NCBI GenBank assembly: GCA_016708025.1
Contig: JADJGQ010000004.1
Span: 1 to 64,000 of the forward strand
DNA from: a bacterium
GTDB lineage: Bacteria > Zixibacteria > MSB-5A5 > GN15 > FEB-12
Length of the DNA stretch: 64,000 nt
Reading direction: 5' to 3'
Positions 25,677-34,404 of this stretch are shown here, piece after piece (positions within the stretch are counted from its first letter, which is position 1; each line of letters opens with the position of its first letter). The notes under the pieces were generated by a model, which saw only the letters and a list, made by a program, of their open reading frames with translations, did not search any database and was not told the origin of the DNA. The position numbers and the translations under genes were made by a program.

Positions 25677-25802
25677 CCATTGACACAGAGCCTCTAACGC
25701 GAAGGAGAATGTGCTATCTCTAGCACTCTTTCTTCCCTTCTCCCTCTGGGAGAGGGTGCCCCGAAGGGGCGGGTGAGGGCCACACACCTCCTTGGAGTAT
25801 TT
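25677..25802 (+). repeat. Family D repeat before exported appendage gene
   Basis: 25735-25780 is a copy of the family D element (CTCCCTCTGGGAGAGGGTGC, then CCCCGAAGGGGC). TTGGAG at 25793-25798 is a weak ribosome site for ATG 25803. Confidence 0.8.
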
Positions 25803-27269
25803 ATGAAACTTCTTCTTCCTCTAATTCTCATCTTTCTCACCGCTTTCTCCGCCCACGCCTCCACCGCCATTGTCACCAACAACAGCTCGGCAGGGAATGC
25901 GGAGGATTCACTCACCCTCACCTTTTTCGTTACCGACACGATCGGCAATTTCGCCCTCGCCGATTCCTTTTACGTCATGCTTTTTTCTCCCACCGGAGAT
26001 TCGATCTTCGCCGCCGGATACACTACCGCTTCCGCCGAGATCCGCTCGCTCACGCTTGGCACTTCCGGTCGAAAAGGGTATCGATGGACCAAGGAGGTTG
26101 CCGAGATCGATGGCTCCTCGCCTCGTTCCGGCACCTATTCCGGCATTCTTATCGCGGTTGATACTCTCGATGGCCCCTCTACCGCCCGGCTCGATCTGGG
26201 CTTTACGTTCGCGTTCATTCTCGAGCCGTCCCTCGCGGACCGGATCCCCATCGGCGATACCTGCCGTGACAACAAGCCGGTCAACCTCGCGCAGATCTCC
26301 GGTGACCAGACCGCGGCCGATAATCTCGAATCGATGCTTGATAACACTGGCGGGCAGACGCTGAAACTTGGACGACTGGTCATCGATGGTTCCTACGAGG
26401 GCGCTGGCTCACTCTTCGTTCGCAATAGTCACGCCGCCGGTATGGCGATGCAGATACTCGGGACCGGCACCGGTATCGATCTTGCCGGAAGCAATGGCGC
26501 CGGTCTCTCCATTGCCGGCGGACAACAGGATATCTACCTGCATGGCACCGGCAAACTCCATGGTGCTATCTCTGAATCTCTCCTCGTCGACATGAGCAGC
26601 TTCAATGCTTCGCTCGACAATGACAGCTCCCTCATCACTTTCCTGCGTGCCGGGATCGGGGGAGAGGGGGGAGGTAGTTGCGCCGGTTCAGGCGCCTATT
26701 CGGTTTTGCTGACCGTAATCGACACCACCAATGATCAAGTCATTCCTGGAGCGCAAATCACTATCCGCAATATTGACCAGTCCGCGCTACTCGCTCTCGT
26801 CGAAACCGACAACCTTGGTCACGCCACCGTCCATCTCGATCCTGGCGATGTTGTTTTCATCCCGAGTGCCCCCAATTACATTTTCCCCTCAACTGATACG
26901 GTCACTGTCACTGGCTCTATGTCCGCAACTCTCTCCGGCTACCATTTCGACCCGGGACAGCCAACCGCCCCCAACCTCTGCCGTCTGTATGGTTTTCTCT
27001 ATGGAATTGATGGTCTCCCCGAGGGAGAGGCTACCGTCACCGCCTCACTCCCTTCAGGCGCTGTCCGTTTCAACTCACTGGTCATCTCGCCATTCACTCG
27101 CGCGACCACCACAAATGCCGAGGGCTACTTTGCGCTCGACCTGATCCCTTCGGACCTGCTGGATCCTTCCGGCGCAAAATACGAGATTACCATCACTCGC
27201 CGCGATGGCACCATCCTCCGCCAACGCCTCAAAATCCCCACCACCCCCACCTGGCCACTCCAATGGTGA
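25803..27269 (+). CDS. Exported phage-tail-fibre-like protein with Ig-type C-terminus
   Basis: ATG 25803 opens a signal peptide (MKLLLPLILIFLTAFSAHAS). Residues 160-200 read KPVNLAQISGDQTAADNLES, then MLDNTGG, the 'xVxQxxGDxxAAxNLxxxLD' pattern of phage neck, fibre and appendage proteins. Glycine-rich repeats follow (LGTGTGIDLAGSNGAGLSIA), as in trimeric fibres. From about residue 300 come two carboxypeptidase-regulatory-like Ig domains (VLLTVIDTTNDQVIPGAQIT, then CRLYGFLYGIDGLPEGEATV). The combination of fibre motif, signal peptide and Ig domains suggests an extracellular product. The 488-residue protein ends before a repeat-filled gap. Confidence 0.65.
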   Translation: MKLLLPLILIFLTAFSAHASTAIVTNNSSAGNAEDSLTLTFFVTDTIGNFALADSFYVMLFSPTGDSIFAAGYTTASAEIRSLTLGTSGRKGYRWTKEVAEIDGSSPRSGTYSGILIAVDTLDGPSTARLDLGFTFAFILEPSLADRIPIGDTCRDNKPVNLAQISGDQTAADNLESMLDNTGGQTLKLGRLVIDGSYEGAGSLFVRNSHAAGMAMQILGTGTGIDLAGSNGAGLSIAGGQQDIYLHGTGKLHGAISESLLVDMSSFNASLDNDSSLITFLRAGIGGEGGGSCAGSGAYSVLLTVIDTTNDQVIPGAQITIRNIDQSALLALVETDNLGHATVHLDPGDVVFIPSAPNYIFPSTDTVTVTGSMSATLSGYHFDPGQPTAPNLCRLYGFLYGIDGLPEGEATVTASLPSGAVRFNSLVISPFTRATTTNAEGYFALDLIPSDLLDPSGAKYEITITRRDGTILRQRLKIPTTPTWPLQW

Positions 27270-27557
27270 CATCGACTCTGACACTACTCGCTAACATCGT
27301 CATTGCGAGGAAGCCGGCCGGATGATTAGCATTTATGCACCGCCAATCCTCCGGCTGACGAAGCAACCCCCTGCATTCAAGATTTTTGAGCGGCAGACGT
27401 CCCCGTCTGCCCTAAATGTTCCGTCAGGTCCTAGCGCTCGCCTGACTTCACAAATCCGTTCTTGCATTTCGATTGCGCGAGCGCGAGACCTGACGGCCTA
27501 CTTTCGATCTTCAGGCAACCTATTCTCATTCAACCCTAAACCCAACTGGAATCCCCC
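27270..27557 (+). repeat. Repeat-filled gap (families E, A, B)
   Basis: 27298-27366 is family E (CGTCATTGCGAGGAAGCCGG ... CCTCCGGCTGACG), 27390-27412 is family A and 27419-27497 is family B. Three families lie head to tail in under 300 bases, with no gene. Confidence 0.8.
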
Positions 27558-27860
27558 ATGCAACCCACCTTCATCTCCGCCGATTCCTTCCTCGGCATCC
27601 TCGGCTCTCTTGGCCTGATGCTCGCTACTTTCCTCGCCAAAAAATACGTCATCCCCTTCTTGCAGGTCGGCAAACGGCAGAAATACGCCGAGTACATCGC
27701 CACTATCGCCGATGACCTGATCGACAACCTCCGCCTGAAATATCCTGACAAAACCTGGCTGGAACATCTCGATGAGGTCGTCGACACGCTCGTCGCGATC
27801 TGCGGCATCACCCCGGAGATCGCCAAACGCGCTATCCAGGCCTCCGCCGCCCGCAAGTAA
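27558..27860 (+). CDS. LL-H-type holin-like protein
   Basis: This 100-residue protein has one N-terminal hydrophobic helix (FLGILGSLGLMLATFLAKKY, about residues 11-30) followed by a helical tail (YAEYIATIADDLIDNLRLKY, EVVDTLVAICGITPEIAKRA, IQASAA). This matches the layout of phage LL-H-type holins (one membrane helix plus a conserved cytoplasmic helical domain). It is the last gene of the module, where lysis genes often lie, but no endolysin is adjacent. Holin call is by pattern. Confidence 0.6.
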   Translation: MQPTFISADSFLGILGSLGLMLATFLAKKYVIPFLQVGKRQKYAEYIATIADDLIDNLRLKYPDKTWLEHLDEVVDTLVAICGITPEIAKRAIQASAARK

Positions 27861-28014
27861 CCACCCCCATCGTCATTGCGAGGAAGCCGGCCGGATGATT
27901 TGCATTCATGCACCATTAAACCTCCGGCTGACGAAGCACCCCCCCACATTCAAGAAGAATTCGTCCTTCATCGTCATTGCAAGTAGCGAAGCAACGAACC
28001 AACCCCTTCGCTTC
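27861..28014. repeat. Family E repeat between convergent genes
   Basis: 27870-27936 is a second copy of family E (GTCATTGCGAGGAAGCCGG ... CCTCCGGCTGACGAAGC), followed at 27970-28000 by a partial, degenerate copy (CGTCATTGCAAGTAGCGAAG). Confidence 0.75.
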
Positions 28015-28016
28015 CC

Positions 28017-28050
28017 ACAAAAAAAAGCCCTGCCGATCTCGGCAGGGCTT
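28017..28050 (-). terminator. Rho-independent terminator of dockerin gene
   Basis: A 12-bp perfect stem (AAGCCCTGCCGA / TCGGCAGGGCTT) is followed on the minus strand by a run of eight or more T. It lies 26 bases beyond the stop of the minus-strand dockerin gene and may also stop plus-strand reads from the phage-like module. Confidence 0.88.
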
Positions 28051-28075
28051 CTTCTATTCAGCGCTCATCAAAATC

Positions 28076-30238
28076 TCAATAGCACGGCGCCCCGGCATTC
28101 CCTAACAGGAAATTCATGTAATAAACGATATCGCCAATATTGATCACCCCGTCACAATTGGCATCGGCTCGTCCCGACCCACCCGAGGGAGGCGTGCCGC
28201 CATCGGTCAAAAAGAGGATCAACAACGACAGATCCGAAAGATTAACCGAGCCATCGCCGTCGTAGTCGCCGGGCCCAAGTGTCCCTTCGCAACTGTAATT
28301 CACCAAAATCGCGTCATACCCTTCAAGGCTCGTAGCGTCGACTGCTACTGAACGGAAGAAATAGAGATTATCTTCAGACAATCCCTCCGGCACCCAATTG
28401 ACCGACCACCCATTTGCGCCGTTCAGATCCATACCGACCGCCTCGCGCGTCGGCGACCAGCCCTTTGCGGTCATGGAGATGGCGATATCGATCGTATGCC
28501 AGCTTCCGTTGACATACACTTCGCTGATCGGACCATTCACCCGGATCGACACCGTCTGCGGCGCCCCGCTGTTCACCGGATTGGCGATCACGATCTTGAA
28601 ACTTCCATCCGGCTGTTCCCACTCGGCGAAACCGTCCACCGCTACCCAGTAGCTCGGCATGCCGCCCAATCCAAGCATCACGACGCGCTGCTCTTCTTCA
28701 ACCCATGTCCGCAACTGCCAGTAATTGGGCGAGCGGCGCAGCCCGAAATCAAACTCATCACCTTTGGTATAAGCGTACTGCTTCAGCCCGCTGAACAACA
28801 ACTCGTCGGTTGTCCCGAGATTTGCGCGTGTCTGCATCAACACCGCCAGCGATTCCGCCACCTGAACCATCGTCAGCGTGGTGAAACCGGACCGCATGAT
28901 GGTCGTAAATCCACGGTCATACCACTTCTTCGCCGCGATCGCGCCGACCGCCGGACCACTGTAGTAATTTCCGAACTCTCCATTCGCGATCGAATTTCCG
29001 TCCGAGCCGTTTCCGTTCACATCCCCCAGCATCTGCTGGTGAAGCGTGGTCAGGCCCGATGAATAATTCAGCGCGCCATGTTGCATGAACAGTTGCACGC
29101 CCGTCAGATTTTCATCCGTACTCTGCATCAGGACCGACAGCGGCGAACAGAAATCATCACCCGGATCGGGGGAGATGATCCGCGCGATCGGCGGTGTCGG
29201 CTCAAGCGTCGCCGCGATCTGCGCCGAAGCTTCCCGACCTAACGTATCTACCGCTCGCGCCCGGATACTCACCGCCCCTTCCGGAACCGATGAAAAATTC
29301 CACGCGACACTATATCCGTTGCCTGCCTCGGCGGCGGCGACGCCGCTCCGAAGCGGTCCCGTGCCGTCGTAATCGCGGCCGAATTCTGTCCAGACGCCGT
29401 TACGCAGATATTCAAATGAAACATAGTCGATGATCTCTGAGCCGGAGGTTTCATCCGCCCAGACCTCCGATGATCCCATCAGGGTTGACCCATCAACAGG
29501 GGAGAGGAGACTGATCGCCGGGGCCGGGTGATTGCCGCCCGATCCACCAGTTATCCCCGCAACCTCCATCGCCAGGCGACCGGGGAAATTATACTCCGAA
29601 CCAAACTCCGGAGGGAAATTGCAGAGATCCACAAACCCAACCGTCGTATCCCAGATATTGTAGGAATGACACGCCTGCGGATTGTCGTCGATCACGATTG
29701 CCGCGCCGACAGTCAGCGTCGAACCAATGAAGAATCCCGCGAAAAATGGCTCATCCATCGCGATCGGCTCATCCAGCGGAATCCAGATATTGTAATACCC
29801 CGCCGCCGGAACAGTCACTGTGTAATCGGAAGAGATCGCCAGCATATTTCCCGGTACGCGGCATCCGCCGGTCAGCGTCACCGCTTCCTCGATATCCACC
29901 GCCACCGTGACCGTGGTGGCCGCGTCGAAGATCATCGGCATATTGACCGCCGTCACTGTGTATGGATAGGGCGACGCGCAATCCGCCGCCGGATCGATCA
30001 GCGCTTTGTACAATTCATTCCCGATCACCCAGCCATCCATGCGATAGACGATCTCGTCTATGCTGGCCGCTGTGCAAGCTTCGGCCGCAGTAAATGACTG
30101 CAGCATATGACCTGCTTGAAGTGTGATAAAGTTGCTCGGCTGGACTCGCTCTACCTGTCCCTTTGGACGCGTTGCCGCTGATGCTGCAACCGCCAGGACC
30201 AGCACGAGGCACCCGGTGAGGAATGACCGGTTATGCAT
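28076..30238 (-). CDS. Secreted multidomain protein with C-terminal dockerin repeats
   Basis: This 720-residue protein starts with a signal peptide (MHNRSFLTGCLVLVLAVAAS). Residues 30-230 are strand-rich and repeat VxVPAAGYYNIWIPLDEPI-like segments; residues 245-350 contain Ig/fibronectin-like strands (ISLLSPVDGSTLMGSSEVWA, VSIRARAVDTLGREASAQI). The C-terminal 65 residues are a type I dockerin: GDYDGDGSVNLSDLSLLILF and ANCDGVINIGDIVYYMNFLL, two calcium-binding F-hand repeats. No glycoside hydrolase motif was recognised, so its target is unknown. In this phylum dockerins are common without known cohesin scaffolds. Confidence 0.8.
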   Translation of the reverse strand: MHNRSFLTGCLVLVLAVAASAATRPKGQVERVQPSNFITLQAGHMLQSFTAAEACTAASIDEIVYRMDGWVIGNELYKALIDPAADCASPYPYTVTAVNMPMIFDAATTVTVAVDIEEAVTLTGGCRVPGNMLAISSDYTVTVPAAGYYNIWIPLDEPIAMDEPFFAGFFIGSTLTVGAAIVIDDNPQACHSYNIWDTTVGFVDLCNFPPEFGSEYNFPGRLAMEVAGITGGSGGNHPAPAISLLSPVDGSTLMGSSEVWADETSGSEIIDYVSFEYLRNGVWTEFGRDYDGTGPLRSGVAAAEAGNGYSVAWNFSSVPEGAVSIRARAVDTLGREASAQIAATLEPTPPIARIISPDPGDDFCSPLSVLMQSTDENLTGVQLFMQHGALNYSSGLTTLHQQMLGDVNGNGSDGNSIANGEFGNYYSGPAVGAIAAKKWYDRGFTTIMRSGFTTLTMVQVAESLAVLMQTRANLGTTDELLFSGLKQYAYTKGDEFDFGLRRSPNYWQLRTWVEEEQRVVMLGLGGMPSYWVAVDGFAEWEQPDGSFKIVIANPVNSGAPQTVSIRVNGPISEVYVNGSWHTIDIAISMTAKGWSPTREAVGMDLNGANGWSVNWVPEGLSEDNLYFFRSVAVDATSLEGYDAILVNYSCEGTLGPGDYDGDGSVNLSDLSLLILFLTDGGTPPSGGSGRADANCDGVINIGDIVYYMNFLLGNAGAPCY

Positions 30239-30369
30239 TGGCTCTCCTTCGCGATGGATACCGTTCTTTCCTTTGATTATCGTTCGATTTTCCGTATACT
30301 TGATACTCCTTGCCGCAACGTCACTTAGGCGTCGACAAAGGAACCGAGACTGTGCAGGAAATGAACAGC
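30239..30369. other. Divergent region before lipA
   Basis: About 130 AT-richer bases separate the dockerin gene (minus) from lipA (plus). It contains AGGAA just upstream of the lipA start; no promoter could be assigned. Confidence 0.4.
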
Positions 30370-31242
30370 ATGTCGAACCCGGGACCCACTCCTCGTAAAC
30401 CCGCCTGGCTGACCGTCAAACCGTTTGCCGGCACTGAGTTTAACCGTGTCAGCGCACTCCTCCACGGTCTCGGCCTCCAGACCGTCTGCCAGGAAGCTAA
30501 CTGCCCCAACCGCGGAGAATGCTTTAATCGCGGCACCGCCGTTTTCCTGATCCTCGGACCCAAATGCACCCGCAATTGCCGCTTCTGCGATGTTACCCCC
30601 GGCCTGCCATCACCGGTCGACCCTACCGAACCTTCCCGCGTCGCCGAGGCTTCCTCCCGACTGAATCTCCGCCATGTCGTCATTACGTCGGTGACGCGTG
30701 ATGATCTCCCCGATGGCGGCGCCGCTCAATTCGCTGAATGTATCACCCGCGTCCGCGATCTTCTGCCGAAAGCAACCATCGAGGTATTAACCCCGGACTT
30801 CCGCGGCAACCTCCAGGCGCTGGAACTGGTCCTTGCGCGAACTCCCGATGTTTTCAATCACAATGTCGAAACCGTCCCGCGCCTTTATCCCGCCGTTCGC
30901 CCTGCCGCCAACTACCGGCAATCTCTCGAGGTTCTGGCCGCCGCTCATGGGCGCAAAGGGATCTGGGTAAAATCCGGGATCATGGTCGGACTGGGGGAGA
31001 CAGTCGATGAATTGAAACAACTGTTCGATGATCTGGCGGCATCCTCTGTTTCACTATTGACGATCGGCCAGTATCTCGCTCCATCCGCCGCTCATTATCC
31101 GGTCGACCGCTATTTGCACCCCGATGAGTTTGGACATTTGCAAAAACTCGCCGTACAATCCGGTATACCAACCGTTTTCTCCGGACCGCTCGTTCGCTCT
31201 TCCTACCTCGCCGACAATATGATAGCGCTTACCCGTTCGTGA
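30370..31242 (+). CDS. lipA: Lipoyl synthase
   Basis: This radical-SAM enzyme inserts two sulfurs into octanoyl-lipoyl-domain intermediates. ATG 30370 is chosen because AGGAA lies nine bases upstream; ATG 30361 directly abuts it. The 290-residue product has both iron-sulfur clusters: the auxiliary C40-x4-C45-x5-C51 (CQEANCPNRGEC) and the radical SAM C66-x3-C70-x2-C73 (CTRNCRFC). It also has DFRGNLQALELVLARTPDVF, NHNVETVPRLYP, and GIWVKSGIMVGLGET. Length is normal. It is not next to lipB here. Confidence 0.96.
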   Translation: MSNPGPTPRKPAWLTVKPFAGTEFNRVSALLHGLGLQTVCQEANCPNRGECFNRGTAVFLILGPKCTRNCRFCDVTPGLPSPVDPTEPSRVAEASSRLNLRHVVITSVTRDDLPDGGAAQFAECITRVRDLLPKATIEVLTPDFRGNLQALELVLARTPDVFNHNVETVPRLYPAVRPAANYRQSLEVLAAAHGRKGIWVKSGIMVGLGETVDELKQLFDDLAASSVSLLTIGQYLAPSAAHYPVDRYLHPDEFGHLQKLAVQSGIPTVFSGPLVRSSYLADNMIALTRS

Positions 31243-31347
31243 ACTTTTTCTTCAAGCGCAATTTCTAAACAATAACTCTCTCGTTACTGGACTTTCCGCT
31301 CCCACAGCCGAAAACTGGAGGGACGCAAACGTGTAACAGAGGCGCGA

Positions 31348-32862
31348 ATGATTCCTGCATCAAATGCTCGACTCCTGATCGTTGACGACGAGCAGTACAT
31401 CTGTGATATCATTCAGGAAACCCTCTTAGAGGAGAATTACGAGGTCAGCACCTTCGCTTCTCCCCAGGAGGCGCTCGTCCATTTGCGCAATAATCCGGTC
31501 GATCTCGTCCTCACCGACCTGATGATGACCGATATCTCCGGCATCGATATCCTCCAGGCCGCCAAAACCTATCAGAACGATGCCGTCGTCATCCTGATGA
31601 CCGCCCACCCCACCTTGCAGACCGCCGTCGCGGTCCTCAAACAGGGGGCGTATGATTTCCTGGTCAAGCCGTTCAAACTAGAGATCCTCAAGGCGACCAT
31701 CAAGCGCGGCCTCGCTCACCAGCGCGTCGTTCGCGATAACCTCCGCCTCAAAGGGCAGGTCGATTTCCTGAAAGCCGCCAGCGCTATCTCCATCGGCGTC
31801 GATATCGACAAGTATCTGCACATGGTGCTTTCCTCGGCCCGGACCGAGCTATCCGCCTCTGCCGCCGCCGTCATTGAGATCGATCCCCATTCCAACGAAG
31901 TTCTGCGCCGGCTCTCCATCGCCGATGAACCGGAACTCAACCTGCTCGTTCTCGATGAATCGCGCCTCTCCGGATTCGCCGGACATCGCGTCTGCGAGCC
32001 GCGTATCGTCAGCGAACCGGTCATTCGCGACGGCGCCCCCATGACCCAGACCACTATCTCCAGCCCGATCTATATTCGCCGGAAATTACACGGCGTCGTG
32101 AACCTCGTGCTGTTCGATCGCTTCTATCGCATCAGCCCGGGGCAGATGGATGTCCTCACCATCCTGACCAACTCGGCGGGTTCGGCGATCTCCAATAATC
32201 TTCTTTACCACAACCTGCAGACATCCTACCTGCAGGCTATTCGCGCGCTGGCAAACGCTATCGAAGCCCGCGACAACTACACCGCCGGCCATACCGATCG
32301 CGTTATCAAACTGGCTGAGAAAGTCGCCCGCTTTATGGGCTGGTCGGACACCCGCATCAATCACCTGATCGTTGGATGCACGCTCCACGACATCGGCAAG
32401 ATCGGCGTCCCTGATTCCATTCTCAACAAACCGGATCGCCTCACCGATGAAGAGCGCGAGAAGATGCTCAACCACCCCAATGTCGGCCTCCGCATCGTCC
32501 GCGATATCGAACTCTTCAAACCGTCGCTCCCCTATATCGCCGCGCACCATGAACGCTTCGATGGCAAGGGTTATCCCAATGGTCTCGCCGGCGAAGCTAT
32601 CCCGATCGAGGGCCGCTTGCTCGCCGTCGTCGATACCTTCGATGCCATTCTCTCCGATCGTCCCTATCGCAAAGGGGCGACTCTCGAGATCGCATTGCGC
32701 GAACTGGTCATCAACAAAGGGAAGCAGTTCGACCCGAAACTGGTCGATATCTTCTTCGATGTTCTCCGTGCGGGATTGATAAACTTCAGGGAATTGTACG
32801 AGCGGGACGAAGATATCGCTATCCTCGACGACATCCTTAAGTCTGAATCGGTATTGGTGTAA
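31348..32862 (+). CDS. Response regulator with GAF and HD-GYP domains
   Basis: This 504-residue protein is predicted to hydrolyse cyclic-di-GMP under phosphorelay control. Residues 8-125 are a receiver with acidic D13/D14, phospho-accepting D57 and K107 (FLVKPFK). Residues 135-295 form a GAF-like domain. The C-terminal HD-GYP domain carries CTLHDIGKIGVPD (metal-binding HD), LPYIAAHHERFDGKGYPNGL with the HHExxDGxGYP signature, and VVDTFDAILSDRPY. All signature residues are intact. No partner histidine kinase is adjacent. It ends 26 bases into the convergent M50 protease gene. Confidence 0.93.
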   Translation: MIPASNARLLIVDDEQYICDIIQETLLEENYEVSTFASPQEALVHLRNNPVDLVLTDLMMTDISGIDILQAAKTYQNDAVVILMTAHPTLQTAVAVLKQGAYDFLVKPFKLEILKATIKRGLAHQRVVRDNLRLKGQVDFLKAASAISIGVDIDKYLHMVLSSARTELSASAAAVIEIDPHSNEVLRRLSIADEPELNLLVLDESRLSGFAGHRVCEPRIVSEPVIRDGAPMTQTTISSPIYIRRKLHGVVNLVLFDRFYRISPGQMDVLTILTNSAGSAISNNLLYHNLQTSYLQAIRALANAIEARDNYTAGHTDRVIKLAEKVARFMGWSDTRINHLIVGCTLHDIGKIGVPDSILNKPDRLTDEEREKMLNHPNVGLRIVRDIELFKPSLPYIAAHHERFDGKGYPNGLAGEAIPIEGRLLAVVDTFDAILSDRPYRKGATLEIALRELVINKGKQFDPKLVDIFFDVLRAGLINFRELYERDEDIAILDDILKSESVLV

Positions 32863-33931
32863 ACGACAACAGCAGTATTATCAGCGCGATTATCCCCATC
32901 ACCTGCGCAGTTCTCGTCAACGGCTTTTCATCATTCAGTGTTGGCGGATGTTCTACCCGGAATATCAGTCCAAGCGCCGCGAACAACCACCACATCATCG
33001 ACTGAAACCCCAGCACTACCAGGCAGGCCATCGCCACCCAGCCAAGAATCACCTGTTTCCGTTTCAACAGACTATAGGTGATATGCCCGCCGTCGAGCTG
33101 GCCGATCGGCAACATATTCAGCGCCGTCACCAACAGCCCCGCCCATCCGGCAAACGCCGCCTCCGACAAAATGTATACCGAACCTGCCGGTGCATCCCCC
33201 GCGGTCCAGATCGCCAGCACCCGGAAGAGTATCGACTCCCCACGTAATGTCCAGGCAAGATCTCCCAGATTGACCGCCGATGTCGCCACTATCATCGAGT
33301 GCGACAATCCGTACACCAGCCACCCGATCGCCACTATCCACCCAAAGATCGGCCCGGCCGCGCCGACCTCCATCAAGTCGCGACGGTTCCAGAATGGCGA
33401 GCGTGACTTGATCACCGCGCCAAATGTCCCCAGAATATTCGGCGCCGGAATGAAATAGGGCCACGAGGTCGCTATATGCCGACGCCGACTCGCGATAAAA
33501 TGCCCCATCTCATGCACCAGCAAAATCGAGATCATCGCCACGGTAAAAAGTATCCCGTCCCCGCGCAAGATCGCCGCCTTCATCTGGGGCCAGCTTCCGC
33601 CAAGCGCCCAGAATCGGAAAGAGAGCGACACAAAATAAACCGAAACGATCGTCGCCAGAAAGAGCGCGACATTCAACAGTGGAACCCTCAGCTTGCGCCG
33701 CGGGTCGAGCGTCAACAGCAATGGCCCATCCGGCGTCTCCGACAGCGTGTAATCATACCCCGCCATCTTCAGCCGTTCCTTGAGAATGACCACCGAGCGA
33801 CTCCGGTCGAACCGGAATGTCAGGCTTACCTGCCATTTATCCCCATGCGGATACAGAGCGTCGATCAGGAATATATCCCCGACCAACGGCATCAGGATCG
33901 CTGACTGTATCTCGGCCTGACTCTGCTGCAT
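32837..33931 (-). CDS. M50-family (site-2-type) membrane metalloprotease
   Basis: This 364-residue membrane protein has the zinc-binding HEMGH at H140-H144 in a transmembrane helix (VAMISILLVHEMGHFIASRR) and the third ligand in LNMLPIGQLDGGHITYSLL (D280). Residues 1-80 form a soluble N-terminal domain. At least six hydrophobic helices follow. Family members cut membrane substrates such as anti-sigma factors or signal remnants. It lacks a PDZ domain, placing it near the YdaM/EGY1-type group. Convergent with the HD-GYP gene, overlapping it by 26 bases. Confidence 0.9.
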   Translation of the reverse strand: MQQSQAEIQSAILMPLVGDIFLIDALYPHGDKWQVSLTFRFDRSRSVVILKERLKMAGYDYTLSETPDGPLLLTLDPRRKLRVPLLNVALFLATIVSVYFVSLSFRFWALGGSWPQMKAAILRGDGILFTVAMISILLVHEMGHFIASRRRHIATSWPYFIPAPNILGTFGAVIKSRSPFWNRRDLMEVGAAGPIFGWIVAIGWLVYGLSHSMIVATSAVNLGDLAWTLRGESILFRVLAIWTAGDAPAGSVYILSEAAFAGWAGLLVTALNMLPIGQLDGGHITYSLLKRKQVILGWVAMACLVVLGFQSMMWWLFAALGLIFRVEHPPTLNDEKPLTRTAQVMGIIALIILLLSFTPIPIQT

Positions 33932-34404
33932 GTTGTAGAGTATACACCCAAACAGGGAAGAGGCGACAGCAAAAAAGATGGCGCCGCACTTACAGCGGCA
34001 GACAAGCTCGATTTGAAGTGGGAGGGTTTTGTGAGAGAGGAAAGTTTAGTAGGAGCCGAATATCTTTCCCTTCTCCCTTTGGGAGAAGGTGCCCCGCGAA
34101 GGCAGGGGGCGGATGAGGGCTTGCACAAATCTCACCACCTCGTCATTGCGAGGAAGCCGGCCCGATCACCTGCATTCATGCACTCACAAACCTCCGGCTG
34201 ACCCCACAATCACCGCGAACTCGTCCACCCCCTTCCTAACGGGCCACAACCTGATGCCTGCCTCGGCCAAGTTCCGTCAGGTCCCCCACCGTTCAGTCAG
34301 GGCAGACGAGGACGTCTGCCGCTCAACCCCCACCCACAAAAAAAGAACGCGGGCGGCTTTCGCCACCCGCGTTCAAAACGCAGACTGTCTACGTTACAGT
34401 CAGC
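33932..34404. repeat. Intergenic region with families D, E, A and a B fragment
   Basis: 34066-34119 is a divergent family D copy with an insertion in the stem; 34141-34203 is family E; 34271-34285 holds the first half of family B (GTTCCGTCAGGTCCC) without its partner; and 34300-34324 is family A in reverse orientation. No coding frame is credible. Confidence 0.75.
34338..34376 (-). terminator. Rho-independent terminator of the large dockerin gene
   Basis: A strong stem (GAACGCGGG ... CCCGCGTTC with an inner GGC/GCC) is followed on the minus strand by a seven-base T run, 28 bases beyond the stop of the large secreted gene. Confidence 0.88.

Noticed and set aside
17237..27860. Gene-transfer-agent identity of the phage-like module
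   Set aside because: Known agents have portal, terminase and tail genes in the cluster; these are absent here, so this name is not supported.
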